Positions 17,067-25,887 of a DNA stretch of 64,000 nucleotides are shown here, piece by piece. The DNA lies in the NCBI GenBank assembly GCA_942492205.1, contig CALODT010000001.1:434001-498000 (forward strand), read 5' to 3'. Every line of letters begins with the position of its first letter. Within the stretch, counting starts at the first letter, position 1. Under the pieces are notes generated by a model that was not told the DNA's origin, made no database searches, and saw only the letters and a program-made list of their open reading frames with translations. Both the position numbers and the translations under genes were made by a program. The DNA comes from UBA1847 sp942492205. Its GTDB lineage: Bacteria; Pseudomonadota; Gammaproteobacteria; Steroidobacterales; Woeseiaceae.

Positions 17067-19472
17067 ATGGCTGCATACGAAAGCGCGAATTTCGACGGAA
17101 TTCCAACCAAGAGCGCCCTGGCCGTCGCCGTATCGATGGCATTGACCGGTCAGGCAGGACAAGCACAGGCGCAGGAGGAAAAGGGCGCCAGCGGCATCGA
17201 AGAAATCACGGTTACCGCTCGCAAGCGTGAAGAAAGTCTGCAAAACATCTCGGCCAGCATCCAGGCGCTGACCGGCGCCGACATGAAGCGCCAGGGACTC
17301 AACAATCTCGAGGACGTCGTGCGTTTCCTGCCGAGTGTCTCGTCGCTCGGCACCACGGCCGGCGAGAACAAGATCATTTTCCGCGGCGTGTCCGACAATC
17401 CCGGTGCCTTCATCGCGGCGTCTTCGGCCGCTGTTTACCTCGACGAGCAGCCGCTCACCCAGTTTGCGGTTAACCCGGAACCGCGCATGGTCGATATGCA
17501 GCGCGTTGAAGCGCTGGCCGGCCCACAGGGCACGCTGTACGGCGACAGCTCGCAGTCCGGCACGCTGCGCTTCATTACAAACAAGCCCAATCCGACCGAG
17601 TTTGAAGCCAACGTCGATGTCATGACGCGCTTTGGTGAAGACTCTGCGCCGAGTTACGACGTCAGCGGCATGGTCAATTTCCCACTTATGCAGGACAAGT
17701 TTGCATTGCGCCTCGTCGGTTTCTCGGCGCGCGATGGCGGCTTCATCGACAACGTTCTCGGTTTCTCGCCCCAGCAAGGCACGAAAGACAACTCGGAACT
17801 TGTCGAGGATAACTTCAACAACGTCGAGGTAAAGGGCGGCCGTATTTCAGCTAAATGGTTCGTTAATGACGAATGGTCGGCCACCGGCGCTTACCTGTAT
17901 CAGAAGACCGAATCCGAAGGCCGCAATACCTATGACCCGACATTGGGTGATCTGAAGACAGTCAAGTTTTACAAGGACAAGCGTGACGATGAGTGGCAGC
18001 AGCTGTCGCTGACGCTGGAAGGCAAAATTGGCTCTTTTGATGTGGTGTCGAATACCGGCTATTTCGAGCGCGACACGTTCTACGTCGACGAGCGCACCAC
18101 CTATGCGGCGTATTTCAACTACAACTTCTGCGTTTACGCGCAGTTTGCTGGTTACTGCTGGTCAGGCCAGACGTTTTACGACCAGGATACGATCGGCTTC
18201 AGCACCAACGACCAGGAAAACACGCGCTTTACGCAGGAATTCCGCCTTACGAAATCGGGAGACAACTACCGTTTCATCGCTGGTGTGTTCTACGAGGAGA
18301 AGACCGAGGACTGGGACTTCCTGTCGCTGACACCCGACTTCGAAAACACGCTTGCCTTTACCTACTACTGGACGGGCATTGCGGGTTACACGGCGTCCGG
18401 CGGCGCGCCGGCGTGGTGGCGCTCGGCGGACAGCACCGAGTGGAGCCAGTGGGCTGTATTTACCAACCTGAACTACGACTTTTCGGACGACTTCTCGGCC
18501 GAGCTTGGTTTGCGTTACTTCGACCAGGAAATGGATCGTACCTACCTCGTCGACAAGGCGTTTATCAACAGCAGCTTCTACCCCGATGTGGTTTCGCCAA
18601 CCGGCGGCAACCAGGATATCGTCCCGAAGCTTACGTTCACGTACAAGTTTGACGATGAGAAGCTTCTGTACGCGCTGTATTCGGAGGGTTGGCGTGCGGG
18701 CGGCGCAAATCGCAACCGTACACCTTTCACGGTATTCCCGGTTTCGTACGACCCGGATCTTCTGAAGAACTTCGAAATTGGCACAAAGACCCGCTGGCTC
18801 GATAACCGATTGCAGGTCAATGCGACGGTGTTCTTTGGCCAGTGGGAGAACTACCAGATCGAGGCCGTCGATCCGAGCTTCCAGCCCTGTGGTCCGGGCG
18901 AGGACCCGATCGCTGACTTGTGCGATCAGCCATTCCAGGTGATGGTCGCGAACGTCGGCGATGCCGAGCAGACCGGCATCGAGCTGGAAGTGCGCGCTGC
19001 GCCCACGGAGGGACTCGATATGGGTATGTCGCTGGCCTACGTCGATGCCAAGACATCAGAGGTCTTCGAGGTGACGACGACCGTACCGAAAGGGACGCGG
19101 CTGCCAAACGTGCCGGAATTAAAGGCCAATGGCTTTCTGCAGTACACATGGCCGGTAAGCACGTCGGACATGTACGTTCGCGGCCAGGTATCCTGGCAGG
19201 ATGAGTCGCGAAACCAGATCGAGGATTTCGAAGCCGAGCCTCTGGTATCCGCCCGAGGAACGTATATCCAACCGTCTTACGCCATCACCGACCTCAAGGT
19301 CGGTCTGGCTAACGAAGCATGGACGCTCGAAGCCTTCGCCAGCAATGTCTTCGATGAGCGTGCGGTCCTGTACGACGATGACCTGTTCTTCGACGCGTTC
19401 TGGGGTGGTCGTCGCGTGACCGTGAATCGGCCACGCGAATTCGGGGTCAGGTTCTCGTACAACTGGAACTGA
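17067..19472 (+). CDS. TonB-dependent outer membrane receptor
   Basis: An 801-residue outer-membrane transporter energised by TonB-ExbBD. The N-terminus ends a signal region in AQAQEEKG. A TonB box follows in IEEITVTARKREESLQNISASI, then a plug domain (LEDVVRFLPSV, FRGVSDNPGAF, AGPQGTLYGDSSQSGTLRF), and a long beta barrel ends in EFGVRFSYNWN with a terminal aromatic-rich strand. The style (ARKREESLQNI) is that of the large catabolic receptor class rather than siderophore receptors. An open frame extends to 16656 but is antisense to the hydroxylase gene; ATG 17067 after a G-rich site fits the mature protein. The 236-base gap upstream is the likely promoter. A strong terminator follows. Confidence 0.92.
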   Translation: MAAYESANFDGIPTKSALAVAVSMALTGQAGQAQAQEEKGASGIEEITVTARKREESLQNISASIQALTGADMKRQGLNNLEDVVRFLPSVSSLGTTAGENKIIFRGVSDNPGAFIAASSAAVYLDEQPLTQFAVNPEPRMVDMQRVEALAGPQGTLYGDSSQSGTLRFITNKPNPTEFEANVDVMTRFGEDSAPSYDVSGMVNFPLMQDKFALRLVGFSARDGGFIDNVLGFSPQQGTKDNSELVEDNFNNVEVKGGRISAKWFVNDEWSATGAYLYQKTESEGRNTYDPTLGDLKTVKFYKDKRDDEWQQLSLTLEGKIGSFDVVSNTGYFERDTFYVDERTTYAAYFNYNFCVYAQFAGYCWSGQTFYDQDTIGFSTNDQENTRFTQEFRLTKSGDNYRFIAGVFYEEKTEDWDFLSLTPDFENTLAFTYYWTGIAGYTASGGAPAWWRSADSTEWSQWAVFTNLNYDFSDDFSAELGLRYFDQEMDRTYLVDKAFINSSFYPDVVSPTGGNQDIVPKLTFTYKFDDEKLLYALYSEGWRAGGANRNRTPFTVFPVSYDPDLLKNFEIGTKTRWLDNRLQVNATVFFGQWENYQIEAVDPSFQPCGPGEDPIADLCDQPFQVMVANVGDAEQTGIELEVRAAPTEGLDMGMSLAYVDAKTSEVFEVTTTVPKGTRLPNVPELKANGFLQYTWPVSTSDMYVRGQVSWQDESRNQIEDFEAEPLVSARGTYIQPSYAITDLKVGLANEAWTLEAFASNVFDERAVLYDDDLFFDAFWGGRRVTVNRPREFGVRFSYNWN

Positions 19473-19488
19473 TCCGGGTCTCCCAGGC

Positions 19489-19522
19489 AAAAAAAAGAGC
19501 AGCCATTGGCTGCTCTTTTTTT
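19489..19522. terminator. Bidirectional rho-independent terminator
   Basis: A perfect 8-bp hairpin GAGCAGCC-ATT-GGCTGCTC is flanked by a run of eight A on the left and seven T on the right. Either strand therefore gives a GC hairpin followed by U. It lies between the convergent TonB-dependent receptor and methyltransferase genes, and its last bases overlap the TAA stop region of the minus-strand gene. Confidence 0.93.
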
Positions 19523-20996
19523 ATGTCTCGATGTCGGCCGGTTCCAGGAAGCCGTTTTGGGTCAGTAGCCGCACGACCGGAAGCAGCTCCGGTGTCAGCT
19601 TCGCGGGACTCGCCCCTGTTGCTTCGCAAAACGCGCCGATGCACTCCTCGACGCTACGTCTGCCGTCGATGCGATTGACGAACGCCAGCACCGGCAGGTC
19701 AATTTCAAGCTGTTTCTGCAGTGAGCCTTTGATCCGCAGGATCGCCATGTCCGAGTCCCAGCCGTCAGCGTGGCGATCGAAGCGCTGCTCGAGCTGTACC
19801 GTTTCGGGAATAGCAAGGCGCGCCTGCAGCAACGTATCGTCGTCGCTGCAGAGGTTCGCGAATTCCGCCGCGGCCAGGCTGGCCTGTACCTCGTCGCCGG
19901 CATCCGCTTCGGGTTCGTCTGCGATGCTGTGCGCGTGAAACCAGTTGTCCCCGTCTCGTCGACGCAGCACGATCATGCCCGCGTTGATCGCGGCAACGTT
20001 GTTTTTGTCGAAGTAGCCGAGCCAGTTGGCGAAGTCTGATGTCTGGCGCAAGGCGCCTCCTGAAATATCGGAGAGCCGCATGGCCGCGTAGTCCGCCGGG
20101 CGTTGTGGCGGGCTGCGCAATACCCAGGCATCACAGCCCGTGCCATCAAACCACTCGTCGAGTCGCGCGTGCCACTGCTCGCCGTTGATCGTCAGCCATT
20201 CGCACAGCATCTGCATATGTCCGCCATCGTTGAGGTGTGCAGGCGCGGCCCGCACGATTTGCCGGCTGAATTCGTCCAGCTGCATCGGGTTGTCGCGATA
20301 GACGAATTCGTTCGTCGGCCCGATCACGAAAGGCGGATTGCTTAAGATTAGATCGAATTTCTCGTTGGCGACCGGTTCGAAGAGGTCGCCAGGCCTGCAT
20401 TCCACGTTCTCGATGTTGTTCAGCTGCGCGTTGAAGTGGGTGTAGCGCAGTGCCGCTGGATTGATGTCCGTTGCGATGACCTGTCGACTGTGGCGCGCGG
20501 CAAACAGCGCCTGTATTCCGCAACCGCAACCGAGATCCAGGGTGCGCTCAACCGGGGAGCGCATGCTGAGATGGCGCAGGAAGCTGGATGCTCGCGTGTG
20601 CGCCGGCAATACGAACGCATCCGCGTTGCCAGTCTCCAGCATTCGGTAAGCATCCGATGCGAACAGCAGGTCTTCAATCGGCACGATCGTTATCGTCGCG
20701 ACTATACGATCCTCGTGCTTGCTGAGGAGCCCGGTATGCAGGCACATGTCGATGAGCGGGTCGGGAAGAGCCTCACGCAGCGCGGCCTCGTCAAGGCCGG
20801 AGCCCGCCAGGAACAGCCGCACCAAGGCATTGAAAGGCGTGGCCGCCCCGGTCTCGTGGAGCAGCCTGGCGGTTTGGCCGGCGCGCGGCGGTTCCGAGGT
20901 GCCCAGGCGTTCGGACATGTCCGCGGCGTTATAGTTGTTCGCAATCAGGAACTGGCGTAGATCCGCGATATCGCGACGAGAGATTTCTTCGAGCAT
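19521..20996 (-). CDS. Class I SAM-dependent methyltransferase (RsmC/RlmG/HemK-like)
   Basis: A 491-residue protein whose central part is a Rossmann methyltransferase: motif I TLDLGCGCGIQALFAARHS, motif II VIATDINPAALRY, and the catalytic motif IV FDLILSNPPFVIGP. NPPF is the signature of enzymes that methylate exocyclic amines of nucleic-acid bases or glutamine amides. The N-terminal 150 residues and the C-terminal 150 residues carry no recognised domain. The Met at 20996 begins MLEEISRRDIADL; the longer frame to 21143 lacks a ribosome site. Likely targets are rRNA or a release factor, by analogy only. Confidence 0.82.
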   Translation of the reverse strand: MLEEISRRDIADLRQFLIANNYNAADMSERLGTSEPPRAGQTARLLHETGAATPFNALVRLFLAGSGLDEAALREALPDPLIDMCLHTGLLSKHEDRIVATITIVPIEDLLFASDAYRMLETGNADAFVLPAHTRASSFLRHLSMRSPVERTLDLGCGCGIQALFAARHSRQVIATDINPAALRYTHFNAQLNNIENVECRPGDLFEPVANEKFDLILSNPPFVIGPTNEFVYRDNPMQLDEFSRQIVRAAPAHLNDGGHMQMLCEWLTINGEQWHARLDEWFDGTGCDAWVLRSPPQRPADYAAMRLSDISGGALRQTSDFANWLGYFDKNNVAAINAGMIVLRRRDGDNWFHAHSIADEPEADAGDEVQASLAAAEFANLCSDDDTLLQARLAIPETVQLEQRFDRHADGWDSDMAILRIKGSLQKQLEIDLPVLAFVNRIDGRRSVEECIGAFCEATGASPAKLTPELLPVVRLLTQNGFLEPADIET

Positions 20997-21136
20997 TCGG
21001 TTCAAAGTCCCTATGAGGTTGCCGGCTAGTTTACCGGAGAGGGCTATCGTCGCGCGCCTGAATGTCCTGCAAGCGGGATTGACAGGCCTTGTACCGGGAC
21101 CCGACACTGTTGGCGAATTCAGATCATGAGAAGCCA

Positions 21137-22000
21137 GTGACAAACTTCAGGGACGCGATCCGCAGCAAGGACTTCGTCATCACGGTCGAGCCGCCGCTGC
21201 ACACGAGGCTGACGAGAGATAGCCTCGGCAACACGTTTGAACAGCTGGCGGGCCGTGTAGACGCTGTGCAAATTGGCGACAACGAGGAGGCCGAGGGCCA
21301 TATTTCACCGTTGGCGATCGCCAGTATCGCGTTGTCACAGGGGGTCGATCCGGTTGTGCACATCAGCGCCCGTGATCGCAATCGTATCGCGTTGCATGCG
21401 GATATCCTGGGCGCGGCGGCGCTCGGCGTTACCAGCCTGGTGCTGAAGCGTGGCAACAAGCTGCCAGTCGCGCTGAAGGGCCGGGTCAAAGGCGTGTTTG
21501 ACAGCCGCACCGCGCAGGTACTCGAGCTGGGCAGGCGGCTCAGCGACACGTCGCCGGCAATCGCAGCGCCCGGCTTGCTGCTGGGTTCTGTCATCACGGT
21601 GATCGATCCGGAGCCGGATTGGCCTGCCGAGCGCGTCAAGGAAAAACTCGACGCCGGCGCCGGTTTCCTGCAGGCACGGGCCTGTCTCAACCTGGACTGG
21701 CTGACGCGTTATGCGGCCGCGCTGGTCGCTCTCAAGCTCACCCATCGCGCGACTTTCATCGCCGCCGTACCGCTGTTGACGTCAGCGCTCGACCTGCGCT
21801 GGTTCAACGAGAACCTTCCCGAGACCGTGATCGCAAAAGACCTGCCTGAGCGAATCCTGGGCGCCAGCGACTCTCGGGCAGAGGGCATCAGGTATTGCCG
21901 TGAAATGATCTCGGCACTGCGCGACACCCCCGGTATTTCCGGTGTGAATATTAACTACCGCGGTGACGTAGCGGATATTGTCGAGGTCCTGCAGGGCTAG
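21137..22000 (+). CDS. Methylenetetrahydrofolate reductase-like protein
   Basis: A TIM-barrel flavoprotein of the MetF superfamily, about 287 residues, close to the length of bacterial MTHFR. Supporting segments are FVITVEPPLHTRL at the N-terminus (the E of the active-site strand), DAVQIGDNEEAEGHISPLAIA, QGVDPVVHISARDRNRIALHADILGAAALGVTSLVLKRG (the folate-binding region) and GAGFLQARACLN near the middle. Classical MTHFR has FFTQ in the last position, so divergence suggests a related C1 or corrinoid-linked role. The chosen start is GTG 21137 after GAGAAG. Its end overlaps the convergent propeller gene by four bases. It could pair functionally with folate-linked enzymes such as the one at the window start, but no physical linkage is seen. 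Confidence 0.7.
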   Translation: MTNFRDAIRSKDFVITVEPPLHTRLTRDSLGNTFEQLAGRVDAVQIGDNEEAEGHISPLAIASIALSQGVDPVVHISARDRNRIALHADILGAAALGVTSLVLKRGNKLPVALKGRVKGVFDSRTAQVLELGRRLSDTSPAIAAPGLLLGSVITVIDPEPDWPAERVKEKLDAGAGFLQARACLNLDWLTRYAAALVALKLTHRATFIAAVPLLTSALDLRWFNENLPETVIAKDLPERILGASDSRAEGIRYCREMISALRDTPGISGVNINYRGDVADIVEVLQG

Positions 22001-22971
22001 GTTGCAGCGACCCTGGGCAGCTCGTATGGCCAGACTTCGAGGCCATGCACAGCATTGCGTATGTCCATCGAAAAGTTGACGGAGAATACCGTCTGGTTTG
22101 AAACGAGGTCGAATACCGTGACGGTAGACGGCGACGAACCCGCCGCAACCAGGCGGTCGCTGATCTCGCACAGGCCGCGGCCGAAACCTTGCCTGGCGAT
22201 CATCGAATCGTCGATGCCGGCATGTTCGAGCTCGTCAGGATCGTAGGTGGGGAAACGAAATCGGCGTTCGTCGCCGTCTCGGGTAACAAAACGCAGATAA
22301 TCTGCCGCCGTATCGTTGAAGATGACGCCGTCCTCACGCAGTTTCGCATTGTGTACGCCCTCCGGCAGTTCCACCTGCATCAGCAGCTTCGCTTCCATGC
22401 CCAGTCCCACGATGCCGCCTGTGCGTAACCCGGCGAAGGAAAGTCCCTTCGCGTTACAGTCTACGCAATTGATGTGCAGCTGATTGCGCGGCGGAGGGCC
22501 GAGATCCGTTTCCGGATCGAATCGGTGTGCATGCCAGGCGCCGGCGATCTTCGCCGCATGCAATCCCCAGATGAACGTCTCCGTCACGAGGTCGAAGGCG
22601 AGGATACTGTCGAACCCCGTGCTGCTCAGGTACAGCTTTCCTTCGTATTCGCAGATTTCGTGGCAGTGTTTCAGATAGGGATTGCGGAACGAGCGCAGCT
22701 TTCTGAACGCCTGGTCGTAGACAAACAGTTCGTCGCTCGCCGCAATGTAGATTTCGCCGCCATAGAACGCGACGCCGCGAAGTCCCCTGTCCCAGCCACG
22801 TCCGGTCCAGTCAATGTCCGCGGTGTCCCAGTCGAGTACCTGGTGAACGGCCTGGTTCGCCGGATCGATAATAAAAACCCCGCCGTGGCTTTCGCCCTGT
22901 TCGCTACCGCGCACGACCGATGTCGCGATCAGCGGCGGAATGTCAGATACTGCGGTTATTGCCTGTTCCAT
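21997..22971 (-). CDS. Predicted beta-propeller protein of unknown function
   Basis: This 324-residue protein is built from repeated short beta segments, for example GVFIIDPANQAVHQVLDWD, GLRGVAFYGGEIYIAASDELFVYD, CEYEGKLYLSSTGFDSILAFDL and GICLE-like blades near the C-terminus. It therefore probably folds as a six- or seven-bladed propeller. There is no signal peptide or transmembrane segment. A HINCVDCN stretch with two cysteines near residue 165 is unusual. It lies between convergent and divergent metabolic genes. I do not recognise a named family; propellers of this kind can be binding scaffolds or lactonase-like enzymes. Confidence 0.65.
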   Translation of the reverse strand: MEQAITAVSDIPPLIATSVVRGSEQGESHGGVFIIDPANQAVHQVLDWDTADIDWTGRGWDRGLRGVAFYGGEIYIAASDELFVYDQAFRKLRSFRNPYLKHCHEICEYEGKLYLSSTGFDSILAFDLVTETFIWGLHAAKIAGAWHAHRFDPETDLGPPPRNQLHINCVDCNAKGLSFAGLRTGGIVGLGMEAKLLMQVELPEGVHNAKLREDGVIFNDTAADYLRFVTRDGDERRFRFPTYDPDELEHAGIDDSMIARQGFGRGLCEISDRLVAAGSSPSTVTVFDLVSNQTVFSVNFSMDIRNAVHGLEVWPYELPRVAAT

Positions 22972-23019
22972 CGGGACGCACGGTATAGGAATCGAAAAGT
23001 GCCGGCAACAAACGATCAG

Positions 23020-24369
23020 ATGATTGACAAAAGTGCCGTCGCGTCGACCTGGAGCGGCCCACTGGGTCCGCCGGAGTGCGTGCCGGAAAGCGCTGACGTC
23101 GTTGTGATCGGCGGTGGCATTGTGGGTGTGTCTACGGCGTGGTTCCTTGCCAGACAGGGCGTGAACGTCGTGCTCTGCGAGAAGGGGTATATTGCGGGCG
23201 AGCAGTCCGGGCGTAACTGGGGCTGGGTCAGGGTACAGGGCCGCGATACACGCGAGATTCCGATGATGCTCGAGAGCATGCGTATCTGGGATGGACTCAG
23301 GGACGACATCGGCGAGGACGTTGGATTCACTCGAGGTGGCTGCTTCTTTACGGCCAATTCAGAGAAGCAGTTCGAGGAACTTGGCGGCTGGCTGGATACG
23401 GCGCAAACCTACGGCATCGAATCGAAGTTGCTGACGGCGACTGAACTCAAATCGCACATTGGTGGAAGTGCGATCGACTGGCGTGGCGCGTTGTACACGG
23501 AAAACGACGGACGCGCCGAGCCGCAAAAGGCCGCACCCGCCCTGGCGCGCGCTGCCGAGCGACGCGGCGCCACGGTTCTCACAGGCTGTGCCGTGCGTGG
23601 ACTCGAAACCTCGGGCGGCCGGGTATCGGCCGTCGTCACCGAGCACGGCTCGATCAAGACGAGTGTCGTGCTATGCGCCGCCGGAGCATGGACATCGCTC
23701 TTCTGCGGCTCGCTCGGAATCGACGTACCGCAGCTCAAAGTGCGTGGCACCGTTGCCCGCACGGCGCCGGCAGAGAAGGTGCTTTACGGTAACGTGTTCG
23801 ACGATCGCCTGGGCATCAGGCGACGACAGGACGGTGGTTACACGATCGCTCACGGCTCGGTGCTGGAGCACCTGGTGACGCCGTCGTCGTTTCGTCACTT
23901 CGTAAAATTCGTACCGGCGCTGAAACAGGAATTGAAGATCCTGCGGCTGTCATTTGGCCGGGCTTTCATCGACGAGTGGCGGATGCCCGGGAAATGGTCG
24001 CTCGACGTGCCGTCGCCGTTTGAAGCGACGCGCGTACTGAACCCCGCGCCGAGCAAGCGCGTGCTCAGGGGTATCCGGCGCAACCTCGACACGATATTTC
24101 CGCAGCTGGCCGCGACGCCGATTGTCGAAAGCTGGGCGGGCATGATCGAATCGTCGCCGGACGTTGTGCCGATCATCGATGCAATTGACAGCCTGCCGGG
24201 ATTTCACGTTGCGACCGGCTTCAGCGGGCACGGCTTCGGCATCGGACCGGGCGCCGGCAAAGTTTGCGCGGCGATGCTGACAAACGAGACTGCCGGCATC
24301 GATATTTCGCCGTTGCGCCTCAGCCGCTTCTTCGACGGCAGCCCGATACGCCCGCAATCCTCTATCTAG
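23020..24369 (+). CDS. FAD-dependent D-amino-acid/glycine oxidase-type oxidoreductase (DAO family)
   Basis: A 449-residue flavoenzyme of the DAO family. It has the ADP-binding motif VVVIGGGIVGVSTAWFLARQG near residue 28, the flavin-contact segment GEQSGRNWGWVR, and the C-terminal closure HVATGFSGHGFGIGPGAGKV. Members oxidise D-amino acids, glycine, sarcosine or related amines, usually at the inner membrane or in the cytosol. The open frame reaches back to 22474, but those codons are antisense to the propeller gene, so ATG 23020 is used. A Trp after SGRN replaces the more usual small residue. The substrate is unassigned. Confidence 0.85.
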   Translation: MIDKSAVASTWSGPLGPPECVPESADVVVIGGGIVGVSTAWFLARQGVNVVLCEKGYIAGEQSGRNWGWVRVQGRDTREIPMMLESMRIWDGLRDDIGEDVGFTRGGCFFTANSEKQFEELGGWLDTAQTYGIESKLLTATELKSHIGGSAIDWRGALYTENDGRAEPQKAAPALARAAERRGATVLTGCAVRGLETSGGRVSAVVTEHGSIKTSVVLCAAGAWTSLFCGSLGIDVPQLKVRGTVARTAPAEKVLYGNVFDDRLGIRRRQDGGYTIAHGSVLEHLVTPSSFRHFVKFVPALKQELKILRLSFGRAFIDEWRMPGKWSLDVPSPFEATRVLNPAPSKRVLRGIRRNLDTIFPQLAATPIVESWAGMIESSPDVVPIIDAIDSLPGFHVATGFSGHGFGIGPGAGKVCAAMLTNETAGIDISPLRLSRFFDGSPIRPQSSI

Positions 24370-24504
24370 CCGCCGAGACCCTTCAGGGCGATCTGTTTCG
24401 TCTTATGTCAGGCATTTTGTGGATTCAGCGCGTTGGCGGGGCTACTCTTGAGTGCCGGCCAGAACCAACAAGAAGAAAGCCGGGCAAGCAACAGGGGGTT
24501 CAAC

Positions 24505-24738
24505 GTGAGAAAGATCTATCTCTTTGATATCGGGTTGCTGGTTGCGGCTGTCACCGTTGCCGGCGTACTGGCGGAAGAACCGTTGTATCCGGTGCAAATC
24601 TTGAAAGCGAGTGTCAGTCAGGCATCCGACGAAGGCACGTCGCTGTCGGGCGATACGAAGACATGCGCCTGCGAAACGCAACTCGAAGAGGCCGACGCTT
24701 GCCGTCCTGACGAATCGATAGCAGGCCAGGGCACTTGA
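24505..24738 (+). CDS. Small secreted or membrane-anchored protein
   Basis: A 77-residue product starts at GTG 24505 a few bases after an AGGGGG ribosome site. It opens with a single hydrophobic segment (KIYLFDIGLLVAAVTVAGVLAEEP) that reads as a signal peptide or anchor. The rest is acidic with three cysteines (KTCACETQLEEADAC), suggesting an exported, perhaps disulfide-bonded peptide. Its stop overlaps the TTG start of the following dehydrogenase gene by three bases, so the two are probably co-translated. No family is recognised. Confidence 0.5.
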   Translation: MRKIYLFDIGLLVAAVTVAGVLAEEPLYPVQILKASVSQASDEGTSLSGDTKTCACETQLEEADACRPDESIAGQGT

Positions 24739-25553
24739 GCACGGCCGAACTTCGCGTTGCTGTCGTCACCGGAGGCGCTCATGGCATCGGCCGCGCGCTC
24801 TGTCGACGCCTTGCGCGGGATGGCGTCAAAGTCGTCGTCGTCGATATCGATGAAGCTGCAGCAGTGGCGGTCGCCACCGAGACAGGCGGTACGGCAAAAG
24901 CGCTGGATGTAAGCGACGAACAGGCGGTGGCCCGGCTGGTGCGCGACGTCGAGGAGACCGTTGGTCCGATCGACATGTTCGTCTCCAATGCGGGCGTTGG
25001 CTATGGCGATGGCGAGAGCGGGGCGATCTCGGCCGAGGGGGGCATAAACCCTGTCGACGACCGCTGGGATAACTGCTGGAAGATCAACGTCATGGCGCAT
25101 GTCTACGCCGCGCGGGCGGTAGTGCCACGCATGCTGGCGCGAGGCCGTGGCCACCTCGTGAATACCGCATCGGCGGCGGGCTTGCTGAGCCAGATCGGCG
25201 ATTCGGCGTATTCCGCGACGAAGCACGCGGCGGTTGGTTTCGCGGAGTCGCTCGCAATTGACTACGGGGAAGCCGGTATCGTCGTGTCGGTGGTATGCCC
25301 GCAGGCGGTCGCGACTCGCATGATCGGTATCGAAGACGATTCGGAATCGCTCGAAGGCGGGTTCCACGGCAATGACGTCGACGGCATCATGCGACCCGAA
25401 GCGGTGGCTGACATCATCATCGACGAAGCACTCGCCGGGCGCTTCCTGGTGCTTACGCATCCTGAAGTTACGACCTACGTGCAACGCAAGGCCAGCGACC
25501 ACGATCGCTGGATCAAGGGCATGCAGCGCTTCCGGAACAAGCTGCTGCGCTAG
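24735..25553 (+). CDS. Short-chain dehydrogenase/reductase
   Basis: A 272-residue classical SDR. The cofactor loop is VVTGGAHGIGRALC, VDIDE after beta-2 favours NAD(H), the NAG motif appears in VSNAGVGYG, and the catalytic serine-tyrosine-lysine set is NTASAAGLL with YSATKHA. It likely oxidises an alcohol or reduces a ketone in the cytoplasm. Translation probably starts at TTG 24735 inside the stop of the small secreted-protein gene. It is convergent with the DUF442 gene, the two stops sharing four bases. Confidence 0.9.
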   Translation: MSTAELRVAVVTGGAHGIGRALCRRLARDGVKVVVVDIDEAAAVAVATETGGTAKALDVSDEQAVARLVRDVEETVGPIDMFVSNAGVGYGDGESGAISAEGGINPVDDRWDNCWKINVMAHVYAARAVVPRMLARGRGHLVNTASAAGLLSQIGDSAYSATKHAAVGFAESLAIDYGEAGIVVSVVCPQAVATRMIGIEDDSESLEGGFHGNDVDGIMRPEAVADIIIDEALAGRFLVLTHPEVTTYVQRKASDHDRWIKGMQRFRNKLLR

Positions 25554-25882
25554 GGCGCACCGCTGTACTGCCAGAGCACGGAAGAGCGCTGGCCCGATCG
25601 ACAATACGCCAGAACCGGGCCGTCGCTATCGGCCACGATCTTCTGGAATGCCTCGACCATTTCCGCGCTGATGCCTGCGTGGGAGACCGGCAGGTGGTGA
25701 AAGGCGATGCCATGTTCCACGCAGGCGTCGCTGATCTCGATCGCGGACGGCTGCCCGAAATCCTCGTTATCGGGCCGGTTGCAGACAATGGTTCTGAAAC
25801 CGCCTTGCTGAAGTGCTGCTACGTCGGTCGGCTGGATCTGGCCGGCAACAGAGCAAGCCTCGGTGAGCTTGTAGACAGTCAC
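25550..25882 (-). CDS. DUF442 / TIGR01244 phosphatase-like sulfur transferase
   Basis: This 110-residue protein matches the small DUF442 domain found alone or fused to the N-terminus of beta-lactamase-like hydrolase Blh. The cysteine-phosphatase-like loop is AYCRSGQRSSVLW near residue 93, with conserved TIVCNRPDNED and HHLPVS earlier. It starts at GTG 25882, five bases after the stop of the upstream metallo-hydrolase gene, so both are in one transcript. In Blh-type systems this pairing handles sulfane sulfur or persulfide during sulfide detoxification. Confidence 0.85.
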   Translation of the reverse strand: MTVYKLTEACSVAGQIQPTDVAALQQGGFRTIVCNRPDNEDFGQPSAIEISDACVEHGIAFHHLPVSHAGISAEMVEAFQKIVADSDGPVLAYCRSGQRSSVLWQYSGAP

Positions 25883-25887
25883 GAAGC

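Noticed and set aside
22474..23019. N-terminal extension of the DAO-family frame by 182 codons
   Set aside because: It is wholly antisense to the propeller gene and precedes the natural dinucleotide-binding start; ATG 23020 fits the family.
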